A stretch of DNA of 41,633 nt. Origin: Anaerocolumna aminovalerica. Lineage in GTDB: Bacteria; Bacillota; Clostridia; Lachnospirales; Lachnospiraceae. Both the position numbers and the translations under genes were made by a program. The stretch is taken from assembly GCF_900115365.1 (NCBI RefSeq), contig NZ_FOWD01000035.1, forward strand, positions 1-41,633, in the 5' to 3' direction. The notes beneath the pieces were generated by a model, which saw only the letters and a program-made list of their open reading frames with translations, was not told where the DNA came from and did no database searches. The first letter of the stretch is position 1. Each line of letters starts with the position of its first letter. Of this stretch, positions 24,051-32,953 are shown piece after piece.

Positions 24051-26726
24051 CTAATAATTATAGTTAAATATATCTGGAAATTCAGATTCTGTGTTATCTT
24101 CTTCCGTTTCGTCTTCTCCTTCTTCTTCTCCCGGATTAGAAGGCAGATTCGGATCTGGAGTAACAGGCGGATAAGGTGGTATTATAGAGTTTCCGGCTGT
24201 GTGTACATCACAAGTTTCTGTAGGTAAAATATTTGGAGTATCATGGGTTGCATGAGTTTCTTCTTTAACTAAATAAACTTGTTCTTTTGTAGAAGACGGA
24301 GGACAAAACTCTGTTGCAATTTTTCCTGAGTCTTTACATATGGAAGCCTTTACGTGCATATCACATTTTTCAGTGGGAACAGTTCCTTTTGCAAAGTATT
24401 CTGTTTTTACTGTAGAGCCTCCGATATAATGATCACATAATCCTTCTACGGCCAATTTTCCGCTCTTTGTACATATTTTAGCAGTAACTATAGAATCCGG
24501 TATAGTAAATGGAACATTTTTAAGTTCTTTTTGAATGTGAATTTGTTCCATTACATCACGCCATATACGTTTGTGATAGCTTTTATCAACTTGAGAGCGG
24601 TTATTATCGAATCCGGACCATATGGTAGCGGTATAGTATGGTGTGTATCCGGAGAACCATAAGTCGTTATCATCAGAGGTTGTACCGGTCTTACCTGCAA
24701 TAGGCATTTGAATCTTAGGGAATCTAACTGCTGTACCGGTACCTATTTTAACTACGTCTTCCATTGCATTTGTTAAAAGGAAAGATGTAGATTCTTTCAT
24801 AACCTGGCGAGTGATAGGTTTTTTCTCTAATAATACCTTACCGTCATGGTCTAAAATCTTAGTATAAAAAGTGGGTTCTGTATAAATACCGCTATTGGCT
24901 ATGGAAGCCATAGCACCTGTTAACTCAAGGTTTGATACACCGTCTGTTATACCTCCAAGAGCGGTGGATAAGTTAATATCGGAATAAGGTCTTCCATTAC
25001 TATCAGTTCTGCTATCTACCAAGGTAGTAAATCCAAGTTTTTGCAAATAATCAAAACCAACTTGTGGTGTTACCTGATTTAAAGTCTTAACCGTAACAAC
25101 ATTCATGGAACGGTATATTGCTCTTCTTAATGTAGTCAGACCTTCATAAACATTTTTATTCCAGTTTGAAACATACTTTGAAGTGCCGGGATATTGGAAG
25201 GGGGCATCGTCAATAACACTTGTTAATGTCATCCCTGCTGAATCCAAAGCAGGAAGATAAGTTGATAGGATTTTGAATACGGAACCCGGCTGCCTTACGG
25301 TGTTAGTAGCACGGTTAAGAGTTCTGTTTCCTGTTTTTGTACCACGTCCGCCAATAAGTCCCACTACCTGACCGGTGGATTGATCAATAATAACCATGGA
25401 GGATTGAGGTTGTAATATCAAACTGGTATTTTCACCCAATATTATATCGTCTTCCTTTAACTTAGCTTCTTTAAATTCCTTAATCAGCTTCAATGCATCT
25501 TCTTTATCAGAAAAATAAGAAAAGTTTTTGCTGGTAGATCCTGCAAATTCTTTTAAATCACTATTGTGATAATGTATGGTTTCCCCCTTGGATGTTTCAA
25601 TGGATAAAGCATAGTTTAATTCCCAATAGGAAGTAGAACCTACTTTAGGAAAATAATCCGGATTGGAATATACATTATCTAATACTTTTTGTACATCGGA
25701 ATCCAGAGTAGTGTATATGCTTAAACCTCCGCTGTATAAAGCTTTACTTGCTTGAGTATAAGTATATCCTTTTTCTGTTTGTAAATCTTCAAGAGCTTGT
25801 TCAATTAATTCATCTACAAAATAACTGTAGTAAGACTCATCTGCCTTTTCTTCGTTAACAGATTGAATTCTGGAATAAACGTCATCTTCCATAGCTTTGT
25901 TGTATTCTTCCTCAGTACAATGACCAAGGCGAAGCATGCTATTTAAAACTTCAGCTCGACGTTTTGCATTATTTTCTTTGTGATTAATTGGATTCATATA
26001 CGTAGGTGACTGTGCAATTGAAGCGATTACAGCAGCTTCTGATAAATTCAATTGTCCTACATCTTTATTAAAGTAACGTCTGGAGGCTGTCTGCACACCA
26101 TAACTTCCTGCACCAAGATTGATGTTGTTCAGGTAATATTCTAATATAAGGTCTTTATCTAATTTATCTTCCAGCTGTATAGCTAAATACTGTTCCTGAA
26201 TCTTTCTTATAAAACGATCGGTAAAATTATCCTCTGCGCCTCCGTCAAAGACCTGATTCTTAATAAGCTGCTGGGTTATAGTACTGGCACCTTCGTCAAA
26301 ATTTCCGTTACTTAAACCTGAGAAAAAGGCACGAAAGATACCTTTTACGTCCACACCATCGTGGCTATAGAATCTTTCATCTTCAATACTGATAAAAGCA
26401 TTGCGAACTACTTCAGGAATTTCATCTATTTTTACATATACACGATTGGATTCTGCACCAGCTAAAGATTGAATAAGATTACCGTCTTTATCATATATAT
26501 TGGTTGTAAAGCCATTCGGTTCAACGTTTATCTGATCAATGTCCGGAGCACTGTCAGCCAATCCCTTTAATATACCAAAGCCAGCAAAGGATCCTACTAT
26601 AGCCAAAAATACAATACCAACTAATAACATTCTAAAAAGAGAAACTCCAGCTTTGGAAGCAACTTTTCTAGAAGTAGATTTTATCTGTTGTTGTTTTTTT
26701 ATTGTTCCTTTTCTACTAAAGTCCAT
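24051..26726 (-). CDS. Class A penicillin-binding protein (glycosyltransferase plus transpeptidase)
   Basis: 891-residue bifunctional peptidoglycan synthase of the PBP1A/PonA type. A cytoplasmic basic tail, one membrane helix (about 31-52) and a GT51 domain come first, with catalytic Glu115 in SIEDERFYSHDGVD and GASTITQQLIKN (146-157). The transpeptidase has SxxK at Ser482-Lys485 (RQPGSVFK), SxN at 540-542 (SMN) and KTG(T) at 679-682. The C-terminal region contains spaced Cys pairs (KICTKSGKLAVEGLC, ASICKDSGKIATEFC) and an acidic Pro/Glu tail ending near PDIFNYNY. AAAGGAGG lies 9 nt before the ATG. It polymerises and cross-links glycan strands outside the membrane. Confidence 0.96.
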   Translation of the reverse strand: MDFSRKGTIKKQQQIKSTSRKVASKAGVSLFRMLLVGIVFLAIVGSFAGFGILKGLADSAPDIDQINVEPNGFTTNIYDKDGNLIQSLAGAESNRVYVKIDEIPEVVRNAFISIEDERFYSHDGVDVKGIFRAFFSGLSNGNFDEGASTITQQLIKNQVFDGGAEDNFTDRFIRKIQEQYLAIQLEDKLDKDLILEYYLNNINLGAGSYGVQTASRRYFNKDVGQLNLSEAAVIASIAQSPTYMNPINHKENNAKRRAEVLNSMLRLGHCTEEEYNKAMEDDVYSRIQSVNEEKADESYYSYFVDELIEQALEDLQTEKGYTYTQASKALYSGGLSIYTTLDSDVQKVLDNVYSNPDYFPKVGSTSYWELNYALSIETSKGETIHYHNSDLKEFAGSTSKNFSYFSDKEDALKLIKEFKEAKLKEDDIILGENTSLILQPQSSMVIIDQSTGQVVGLIGGRGTKTGNRTLNRATNTVRQPGSVFKILSTYLPALDSAGMTLTSVIDDAPFQYPGTSKYVSNWNKNVYEGLTTLRRAIYRSMNVVTVKTLNQVTPQVGFDYLQKLGFTTLVDSRTDSNGRPYSDINLSTALGGITDGVSNLELTGAMASIANSGIYTEPTFYTKILDHDGKVLLEKKPITRQVMKESTSFLLTNAMEDVVKIGTGTAVRFPKIQMPIAGKTGTTSDDNDLWFSGYTPYYTATIWSGFDNNRSQVDKSYHKRIWRDVMEQIHIQKELKNVPFTIPDSIVTAKICTKSGKLAVEGLCDHYIGGSTVKTEYFAKGTVPTEKCDMHVKASICKDSGKIATEFCPPSSTKEQVYLVKEETHATHDTPNILPTETCDVHTAGNSIIPPYPPVTPDPNLPSNPGEEEGEDETEEDNTESEFPDIFNYNY

Positions 26727-26748
26727 AAAAAACCTCCTTTATCCTGCC

Positions 26749-26757
26749 ATTATATCA
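26749..26757 (-). promoter_or_regulatory. Extended -10 promoter of the PBP gene
   Basis: On the minus strand TGA-TATAAT (26757-26749) is a consensus extended -10 element 23 nt before the PBP start codon. The -35 region is AT-rich (TTTATT-like) and not conserved, as is common with extended -10 promoters. Confidence 0.6.
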
Positions 26758-26834
26758 AATATATAATATAAAATAAAGATAAATTTGTAGATCAGATGAA
26801 TCTTAAAACTTTTTTAAAAGTTTCCTAATATATT

Positions 26835-26884
26835 AAATGATTAAGGTATTACAAAGAGTGTTGACTTTGTGACCTTAATCATTT
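26835..26884. terminator. Stem-loop downstream of the YigZ gene
   Basis: AAATGATTAAGGT (26835-26847) pairs with ACCTTAATCATTT (26872-26884), with an inner ACAAAG/CTTTGT stem. The stem is long and perfect but neither side has a good T-run. It lies 36 nt past the stop of the minus-strand YigZ gene, so it may end that transcript or protect its 3' end. Confidence 0.55.
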
Positions 26885-26919
26885 GATAACCTATACAATT
26901 AGTATTCCCTAATTATGTA

Positions 26920-27576
26920 TTATAATATCAATACCGAATGATTCATAATTGCATAGGAAACATTACCCGAGTTTATGATAACGGCTTTACCATTGGTTGC
27001 TTCAACCACTTTTTTCTCAAATTGCTCATAAAGTTCTATAGGTACTAAATTGGTCATAACAACAATATCTGTATACTCCGTATCCAATGTTGTAATTTCC
27101 ATTTGAGAAGTAATATATTGGAGTTTTCCAATGCCATTATAATCGGTAGTTATCTGAAGCTTGATACCGTTTAACTTCTCCAGAATAACACTGTTATTTA
27201 AACCTTCTTTTGCAGCACCCTGATAAGCCCTTACTAAACCCCCGGTACCTAATAAGGTTCCACCAAAATATCTGGTTACAACTAAGGCAGCATTATGTAT
27301 GCCTTCTCCCAGTAATACATCAAGCATAGGCCGGCCGGCGGTTCTGACCGGTTCTCCATCGTCGCTGCAGCGTTGAATTTCATTGTTATCCCCAATTACA
27401 TAGGCAAAACAGTTATGATTGGCATCGTAATATTTTTTCTTTGTCTGTTCTATAAATGTAATGGCTTCTTCTTCTGTATTTACCGGTACAACGGTGGCGA
27501 TAAATCTGGATTTTTTCTCTATGATTTCTCCGGTTCCGCCTTGGTAAACAATTCGAAAGGAATCTATTATAATCAT
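26920..27576 (-). CDS. yigZ: YigZ/YvyE family protein (IMPACT family)
   Basis: 218 residues. The N-terminal UPF0029/IMPACT domain has EIIEKKSRFIATVVPV, KYYDANHNCFAYVIG, RCSDDGEPVRTAGRPML and VTRYFGGTLLGTGGLVRAYQGAAKEGL, the full signature of the family. A C-terminal DUF1949 domain (about 140-205) follows. IMPACT relatives influence translation control in eukaryotes; the bacterial role is unsettled. AGGAG directly abuts the ATG at 27574-27576, leaving no spacer, so ATT or ATA codons just downstream are conceivable real starts. It follows the DUF4250 gene on the same strand by 50 nt, probably one transcript. Confidence 0.94.
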   Translation of the reverse strand: MIIIDSFRIVYQGGTGEIIEKKSRFIATVVPVNTEEEAITFIEQTKKKYYDANHNCFAYVIGDNNEIQRCSDDGEPVRTAGRPMLDVLLGEGIHNAALVVTRYFGGTLLGTGGLVRAYQGAAKEGLNNSVILEKLNGIKLQITTDYNGIGKLQYITSQMEITTLDTEYTDIVVMTNLVPIELYEQFEKKVVEATNGKAVIINSGNVSYAIMNHSVLIL

Positions 27577-27626
27577 CTCCTAATAAAATAATATTATTTT
27601 TCTAAACTAATAGAGACAGCCTAATT

Positions 27627-27803
27627 CTAAATAAATTTATTCTGAACGGGATCGTATTCATACTGAATCCCCTTTAAAGTTTCTTTCAAGCTTGTCTCAT
27701 CTATGTTAAGGCTTTTACACAGATCATCAAGGTTTTTATAGTGATCTCTTAAATAGGTGTTTATAAAACTTAATAATATTACAGGGTCTTGTGGAATTGT
27801 CAT
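27627..27803 (-). CDS. DUF4250 family small protein
   Basis: 58 residues: MTIPQDPVILLSFINTYLRD, then HYKNLDDLCKSLNIDE and a YEYDPVQNKF ending. This matches the DUF4250 family (MxLPxDPxxLLSxxNTxLRD opening, a short helical domain resembling a winged helix-turn-helix). GGAGG lies 7 nt upstream of the ATG (minus strand). A promoter is visible 30-60 nt upstream and yigZ lies 50 nt downstream. Function is unknown; DNA binding is only suggested by the helical pattern. Confidence 0.85.
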   Translation of the reverse strand: MTIPQDPVILLSFINTYLRDHYKNLDDLCKSLNIDETSLKETLKGIQYEYDPVQNKFI

Positions 27804-27833
27804 GTAATACCTCCAAAATGTATATTCATTGTT

Positions 27834-27861
27834 ATTTTAACATAAATAATCAGTAATTCAA
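27834..27861 (-). promoter_or_regulatory. Promoter of the DUF4250-yigZ transcript
   Basis: Minus strand: TTGAAT (27861-27856), a 16-nt spacer and TAAAAT (27839-27834) preceded by TG one base upstream (extended -10). It lies about 30 nt before the DUF4250 start and diverges from the rarA promoter. Confidence 0.55.
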
Positions 27862-27897
27862 GCAGAGGTAAGTAATCATTGGTTCAAATCCTATACA

Positions 27898-27926
27898 TTG
27901 ACGAAGATTATTTTATAGAATACAAT
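27898..27926 (+). promoter_or_regulatory. Promoter of rarA
   Basis: TTGACG (27898-27903), a 17-nt spacer and TACAAT (27921-27926) form a good sigma-A promoter. Transcription would start near 27933, giving a leader of about 100 nt that contains the conserved hairpin motif. Confidence 0.75.
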
Positions 27927-27961
27927 AAGTAAATAAGATAGAAAGAATAGTATACCCAACC

Positions 27962-28032
27962 GGCAATTTGGGCTGCCCCACAAAGTTGCTGTCGTTATTA
28001 AAAGGCGCTAAAGCGCTAGAATAGAGGTTATT
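27962..28032 (+). promoter_or_regulatory. Start-codon leader hairpin motif, copy C (rarA)
   Basis: Bases 27984-28032 are the counterpart of the spoVAD leader: same length, 43 of 49 identical, ending at the ATG. The hairpin is GGCGC-TAAA-GCGCT (28004-28017), then the tract AGAATAGAGGTTATT. Upstream, GCAA (27963-27966) can pair with TTGC (27986-27989). The leader lies inside the transcript from the promoter at 27898-27926, so it would be part of the mRNA. Confidence 0.7.
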
Positions 28033-29361
28033 ATGGATTTATTTGAATATATGAGAAGTAATACTATGGAGAAAGAATCCCCATTGGCTTCCAGATTACG
28101 CCCCACTACATTGGAAGAAGTAGTAGGGCAAAGCCATATTATTGGTAAGGACAAGTTGCTATATAGAGCAATCAAGGCGGATAAAATTAGCTCTATTATC
28201 TTTTATGGCCCTCCGGGTACAGGAAAAACTACCTTAGCACGGGTTATTGCCAATACCACCAGTGCTGTTTTTACTCAGATTAATGCTACTTCTGCCGGTA
28301 AAAAAGATATGGAGGAAGAAATTACCAAGGCAAAAAGCAATATGGGAATGTACGGTAAGAAAACAATCCTGTTTATTGATGAAATTCATCGTTTTAATAA
28401 AGGGCAGCAGGATTATTTATTGCCTTTTGTGGAAGATGGAACCATTATATTAATTGGAGCCACAACAGAGAACCCATACTTTGAAGTAAACAGCGCACTT
28501 ATTTCCCGCTCCATTATATTTGAATTAAAATCTTTAGAGCAGGAAGATATAAAAAAGCTTATTCTTAGAGCCTTAACGGACAAAGAAAAAGGAATGGGAG
28601 CATATAATGCTGTTATTGATGAGGAGGCATTGGACTTCCTTTCCCATATAGCAAATGGAGATGCCAGATCTGCATTAAATGCCATCGAATTAGGGGTTTT
28701 AACTACAGAACGCTCTGATGACGGGAGGATTCATATAACACTTGATGTTGCAAGTGAGTGCATTCAAAAGAGAGTAATCCGTTATGATAAAACCGGAGAC
28801 AATCATTATGATACCATATCGGCATTTATTAAAAGCATGAGAGGTTCCGATCCTGACGCAGCAATTTATTATCTGGCCCGAATGTTATATGCAGGAGAAA
28901 GTATTACATTTATAGCAAGAAGAATTATGATATGTGCAGCAGAAGACGTCTCTAATGCTGATCCTAATGCACTGGTGGTTGCCACAGCGGCAGCACAGGC
29001 AGTGGAACGGATTGGTATGCCGGAGGCTAAGATTATATTAGCTCAGGCTGTTTCGTATGTAGCTTGTGCTCCAAAAAGCAATTCAGCATGTTCAGCAATT
29101 GAAGTGGCACTGGAAGCGGTGAAAAATGAAAAAACCGCATCCATACCTTCTTATCTCATGGATGCTCATTATGGCGGAGCAAAAGAATTAGGACATGGAT
29201 TGGGTTATAAATATGCCCATAACTATAAAAATCATTACGTAAAACAGCAGTATTTGCCGGATGAATTAAAGGATAGAGTCTTTTACCAACCCTCCGGGCA
29301 GGGATATGAGAAAAAAATCATAGAACATCTAAAACGGATAAGGGAAGAGGCTGAGGAATAA
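28033..29361 (+). CDS. rarA: Replication-associated recombination protein A (RarA/MgsA)
   Basis: AAA+ ATPase of 442 residues related to clamp loaders and Mgs1/WRNIP1, acting at stalled replication forks. Walker A is GPPGTGKTT (59-67), Walker B LFIDEIHR (Asp116/Glu117), sensor 1 GATTENP and arginine finger SALISR. The C-terminal tetramerisation region contains DPDAAIYYLARMLYAGE, RRIMICAAEDV and PKSNSACSAIEVALEAV. ATG 28033 follows the conserved leader with GAGG 8 nt upstream. Alone on its transcript, after a divergent promoter region. Confidence 0.96.
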   Translation: MDLFEYMRSNTMEKESPLASRLRPTTLEEVVGQSHIIGKDKLLYRAIKADKISSIIFYGPPGTGKTTLARVIANTTSAVFTQINATSAGKKDMEEEITKAKSNMGMYGKKTILFIDEIHRFNKGQQDYLLPFVEDGTIILIGATTENPYFEVNSALISRSIIFELKSLEQEDIKKLILRALTDKEKGMGAYNAVIDEEALDFLSHIANGDARSALNAIELGVLTTERSDDGRIHITLDVASECIQKRVIRYDKTGDNHYDTISAFIKSMRGSDPDAAIYYLARMLYAGESITFIARRIMICAAEDVSNADPNALVVATAAAQAVERIGMPEAKIILAQAVSYVACAPKSNSACSAIEVALEAVKNEKTASIPSYLMDAHYGGAKELGHGLGYKYAHNYKNHYVKQQYLPDELKDRVFYQPSGQGYEKKIIEHLKRIREEAEE

Positions 29362-29372
29362 AACTTGTATTC

Positions 29373-29396
29373 ATAATAAAGATTGTATTATTTTTT
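29373..29396 (+). terminator. Weak terminator after rarA
   Basis: ATAATA (29373-29378) and TATTAT (29386-29391) form a short stem running into six T. The stem is weak (all A-T), but it is the only candidate before the next gene. Confidence 0.4.
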
Positions 29397-29462
29397 AAGT
29401 TGTAATAGGGATTTAACTATTAAAAATATATATAATGTAGAAAATGAAAGCGGGAAATATAA

Positions 29463-30194
29463 ATGAAAAAAGTATTAATAATGGGTTTATGTATATGTGC
29501 CTTTTTAGTTGGCTGTAGTAAAACAAATGAATTGAAAGAAAAGGATATTAGTGTAGCCAAAGAAATAAATCAACAAGCAGAATCTAAATCAGATTCATCT
29601 ATAACAAATGAAGATTCCTCAGGAATTATAAATGATAAGGATGAAAGCCCGGATGAGGAAACTAAAATGAATCATCCGGAAGAAAATAATAATGAAAAAG
29701 GTGAGGATGGGACTGATAGTAAGGAAGATGAAACAAAAGAAATCATATCTGTAGGAAATAGTGTGAATGAAGAGTATTATAAAGAAATGGACAATATGAC
29801 CGAAGATGAATTCATTACTAAGGTACAGGAAAGAAATATATATCAGGAAAATTGTTCTTTTTATAATGAAATAATAAGCTATAGGGAAAGAGTACTGCTT
29901 ACTACTGATATTTCAGTGGTAATTCATCCATTATTTGAAACAGACAAACAGTATTATAACAAAGAAGATTTTAAGGATTGCAGTAAAAATGTTCTACTGG
30001 TGGCAAGAAATGAGATATATGCCAGGTATGGAAGAATCTTTGAAAATGAGGATTTAAATAATTATTTTAGAGCACAGTTATGGTATGAACCAAGATTTAC
30101 AGCAGAAGAATTTGATACTTCTATATTAAATGATTATGAAATCAAGAATATTCAGACCATTCATGAAGCAGAGAAAGATATGGGATATAGATAA
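29463..30194 (+). CDS. YARHG-domain lipoprotein
   Basis: 243 residues. A lipoprotein signal peptide ends in LVGC with lipid-modified Cys18. A long polar, Glu/Asp/Lys-rich low-complexity stretch (about 20-105) follows, and the C-terminus has a YARHG domain (about 178-235): ARNEIYARYGRIF, NYFRAQLWYEPR and the FDTSILNDYEIKNI tail. YARHG domains are extracellular and thought to act in wall or ligand binding; no enzyme activity is known. The upstream region has TATAAT at 29431-29436 but no clear -35. The SD is weak (GCGGGAAA). The protein would sit on the outer face of the membrane. Confidence 0.88.
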   Translation: MKKVLIMGLCICAFLVGCSKTNELKEKDISVAKEINQQAESKSDSSITNEDSSGIINDKDESPDEETKMNHPEENNNEKGEDGTDSKEDETKEIISVGNSVNEEYYKEMDNMTEDEFITKVQERNIYQENCSFYNEIISYRERVLLTTDISVVIHPLFETDKQYYNKEDFKDCSKNVLLVARNEIYARYGRIFENEDLNNYFRAQLWYEPRFTAEEFDTSILNDYEIKNIQTIHEAEKDMGYR

Positions 30195-30264
30195 GAAGAA
30201 AGTGATATATAAAATACATTTTTTATAAAATAGAGAAATGTTATATAAATGGAAGTGACTTATT

Positions 30265-30396
30265 AACTGTCATTCTAAGCCGCAGATCTAATTATGATAG
30301 CGACTTTCTTATTGTATGTAATTCAGTATAGCTAAATTACATACGGCAAGAATTTTCGTTTTCATATGGGGTTTTATAAGGCTTAGCATGACAGTT
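30265..30396. repeat. Foldback element of 132 nt after the YARHG gene
   Basis: Terminal arms AACTGTCATTCTAAGCC (30265-30281) and GGCTTAGCATGACAGTT (30380-30396) match at 16 of 17 positions. A perfect inner hairpin GTATGTAAT/ATTACATAC (30314-30322/30336-30344) is centred on the same point, and the sequence between is partly complementary. It could be a miniature inverted-repeat element or a long terminator; the T-rich flank TTATTGTTTTG follows on the plus strand. Confidence 0.6.
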
Positions 30397-30718
30397 TATT
30401 GTTTTGTAACAGTCTTTTAAATATTAATTGAAATTAAGAAACTGCCTTGACTTACCTTATTTTATTTAATTTTTTGCAAAAAAAAACGGTTACATCAACG
30501 TTCATTCATCGTTGATCTACCATTCACTAAAACAAATTGGAAATTACCCCCAATAACAATTCTTATTTTTAGGCACACTTCATTATGCATCATAACATAC
30601 TTTGAAAAAAAAGTCTAGTATTTATTTTAAATTTCCAGTACTATGTAACAGTAACCCAGAGAAAAAATAAAATAAAGAACTTAAACCATTAGTTCGCTAA
30701 CGACCTTAAGGAGGTATC
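30397..30718. other. AT-rich intergenic region upstream of helD
   Basis: No gene is visible. A perfect ATCAACG/CGTTGAT hairpin (30494-30500/30510-30516) is a possible operator. TTGACT near 30448 followed by T-rich sequence is a weak promoter candidate. ATGTAACAGTAACC (30643-30656) recurs exactly just after helD (32988-33001). CCTTAAGGAGG at 30704-30714 includes the helD SD and could partly mask it. Confidence 0.35.
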
Positions 30719-32953
30719 ATGGAAGAAAGAATGGACAACAATTGTTTTGAAGAAAAACATGAAGAGCTAAGAAGTGAGTGGAAAAAAGAAGAAGACCATT
30801 TGGAACAATGTGTAGCTGTTATACAGAATAACATTAACGACTATACGGAAAAGTTAAAGATGATCCGGGATGAAACCAAGGAATTGTATGATAATTACCG
30901 CTCCAATAACCCGGAACTCCATAATGATTTAGTAATCGGACTTAGTATGCAATCAGACATGGAAAGAGCATTAAACAAAAACCTGTCAGCTATAGAAAAA
31001 CCTTACTTTGGAAGAATTGATTACGTAGAACATGAAGAGAATGAAATACAGGATTCTGATAAGAAAAACCCTGATGACAAAATATATTCTCTCTATATAG
31101 GTAAAAATGGAATCAGCAAAAGCAGTACCGATATAGTGATTGTTGACTGGAGAGCGCCTGTTTCAAGTGTTTATTATGACAGTGAAACGGGAGAAAGTTC
31201 CTATCTGTCACCATATGGAGATCCGATATTTATATCACTAAATTTAAAAAGAACATTTGAAATAGGAGATAGTAAACTAATTGACTACTACGATACGGAT
31301 GTTATTGCAAATGATGAATTCCTGACAAAATACCTAAGTAAGAATAAGGAAGTGGTATTAGGAGAAATCATAGCAACCATACAAAAGGAACAAAATGAGA
31401 TTATCCGAGACACCCCATGGCATAATGTAATTGTTCAAGGAGTGGCAGGAAGCGGAAAAACCACAGTAGCCATGCATCGTATATCTTACATCCTTTATAA
31501 TTACAAAGAAAAGTTTCGTTCCGACGAATTCTATATAATCGGCAGTAATAAAATGCTGTTAAATTATATTACCGGGGTTCTGCCTAACCTTGATGTATAT
31601 AATATTAATCAAATGACCATGGTAGAATTCTTGAACATACTTTTAAACAAAGATTTTGATATAAAGAAAAATAAATACGTATTAAAGGATAATTTCTCAA
31701 AGCAATCCCAGATTAAAAAGACAGGGAATGAGATTGCATTAAATAAATTTAAAGGCTCTCTATCCTTTGTCAAAGCATTAGAAACTTATATAAATGATTA
31801 TGAAATAAAGAGTTTGAAGCCGGATTCCATTGTATATCACAACAAAGAAGTTTATTCACAATCTGAAATTCTAGGTTTTCTGGATATATTTAAAGATAAG
31901 CCTTTGCAAGAAAAAATTGATTTGCTGAATAAGAGGTTAAGCAGTAAAATACGGCTGGTAAATGAAAAAGAGCAGCAAGAGAAAGAAACTATCAGTATTG
32001 AACTCAAAAAGTTTAAAGATTATTTTGGAAAGAAGAGCATGAAAATCAATCTGATTGAAATTTATAAAAACTTTTTACAGGACTTAATATTAAATCAACA
32101 GAATTATATAAATTTGAATTATGATATACCGGAAGAACAAGTGATCCGGCTGCTTATTGATAACTTTGATAATAAAATTATTGATCTATATGACTTAGCC
32201 ATGCTCGCATACATTAAAAAAAGGTTGAAATTAACCATTGATTTTGAGCAGGTCAGCCATATTATAGTGGATGAGGCTCAAGACTTTGGTGTATCGGTAT
32301 TTTACGTAATGAAACAATTATTTCATGATTGTACTTATACAATTATGGGAGACATAACCCAGAATATATATTATGATACCGGTATGAATGACTGGGAAAC
32401 CCTGAAAGAAGAAGTATTCTATCCGGATAAGGATAAATTTTATGTTTTGGCTAAAAGTTACCGTAATACGGTGGAGATTTCTAATTTTGCAAGTAAAGTT
32501 TTAAAACAATGTACCTTTAAAACTTATGATATAGAACCGGTTATAAGACATGGAAAAGAGGTATCCATTACGAAAAGTGCCAATCAGCAAGAGATGGTAT
32601 CAAAAGTAATAGATATTATCAGCACAAATCATAAAGACGGTTATACAACCATTGCAATTATCTGCCGTACTATGGAAGAAACAAGAATGGTACATGAGAA
32701 TTTAAAAAAGTATATAGAAGTAGAAGGACTTACGGAGAACATGGAAGATATGAATTTTACCAATGGAATTATGGTACTTCCTATTCATATGACAAAAGGT
32801 CTGGAATTTGATTCTGTTATCTTATGGAACCCAGATTGTAATAGCTATGAGGCTACCGATGCAGATGCAAAGCTCTTATATGTGGCAATTACAAGAGCAC
32901 TTCATGAGCTCCATATAGTTTATAAAGGAGAATTAGCCAAACTATTAAGCTAG
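30719..32953 (+). CDS. helD: HelD-like RNA polymerase recycling helicase (UvrD/Rep superfamily 1)
   Basis: 744 residues, close to Bacillus HelD. The N-terminal coiled arm (EKHEELRSEWKKEEDHLEQC, MIRDETKELYDNYRSN) is the part that in HelD enters the RNA polymerase channel. GRIDY, VIVDWRAPVSSVYYD and LLGEIIATIQKEQNEIIRD-like motifs are characteristic. Walker A is GVAGSGKTT (241-249), Walker B IIVDEAQDFG (Asp518/Glu519), then QNIYYDTG, SYRNTVEI and the terminal KGLEFDSVI and YVAITRALHELHI. It uses ATP to free stalled RNA polymerase from DNA. AAGGAGG lies 5 nt before ATG 30719. Monocistronic, with its stop facing the minus-strand folT. Confidence 0.92.
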   Translation: MEERMDNNCFEEKHEELRSEWKKEEDHLEQCVAVIQNNINDYTEKLKMIRDETKELYDNYRSNNPELHNDLVIGLSMQSDMERALNKNLSAIEKPYFGRIDYVEHEENEIQDSDKKNPDDKIYSLYIGKNGISKSSTDIVIVDWRAPVSSVYYDSETGESSYLSPYGDPIFISLNLKRTFEIGDSKLIDYYDTDVIANDEFLTKYLSKNKEVVLGEIIATIQKEQNEIIRDTPWHNVIVQGVAGSGKTTVAMHRISYILYNYKEKFRSDEFYIIGSNKMLLNYITGVLPNLDVYNINQMTMVEFLNILLNKDFDIKKNKYVLKDNFSKQSQIKKTGNEIALNKFKGSLSFVKALETYINDYEIKSLKPDSIVYHNKEVYSQSEILGFLDIFKDKPLQEKIDLLNKRLSSKIRLVNEKEQQEKETISIELKKFKDYFGKKSMKINLIEIYKNFLQDLILNQQNYINLNYDIPEEQVIRLLIDNFDNKIIDLYDLAMLAYIKKRLKLTIDFEQVSHIIVDEAQDFGVSVFYVMKQLFHDCTYTIMGDITQNIYYDTGMNDWETLKEEVFYPDKDKFYVLAKSYRNTVEISNFASKVLKQCTFKTYDIEPVIRHGKEVSITKSANQQEMVSKVIDIISTNHKDGYTTIAIICRTMEETRMVHENLKKYIEVEGLTENMEDMNFTNGIMVLPIHMTKGLEFDSVILWNPDCNSYEATDADAKLLYVAITRALHELHIVYKGELAKLLS

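Noticed and set aside
27881-27892. GGTTCAAATCC, another T-arm-like string
   Set aside because: No cloverleaf can be drawn from the flanks, and it lies between divergent promoters in AT-rich DNA.
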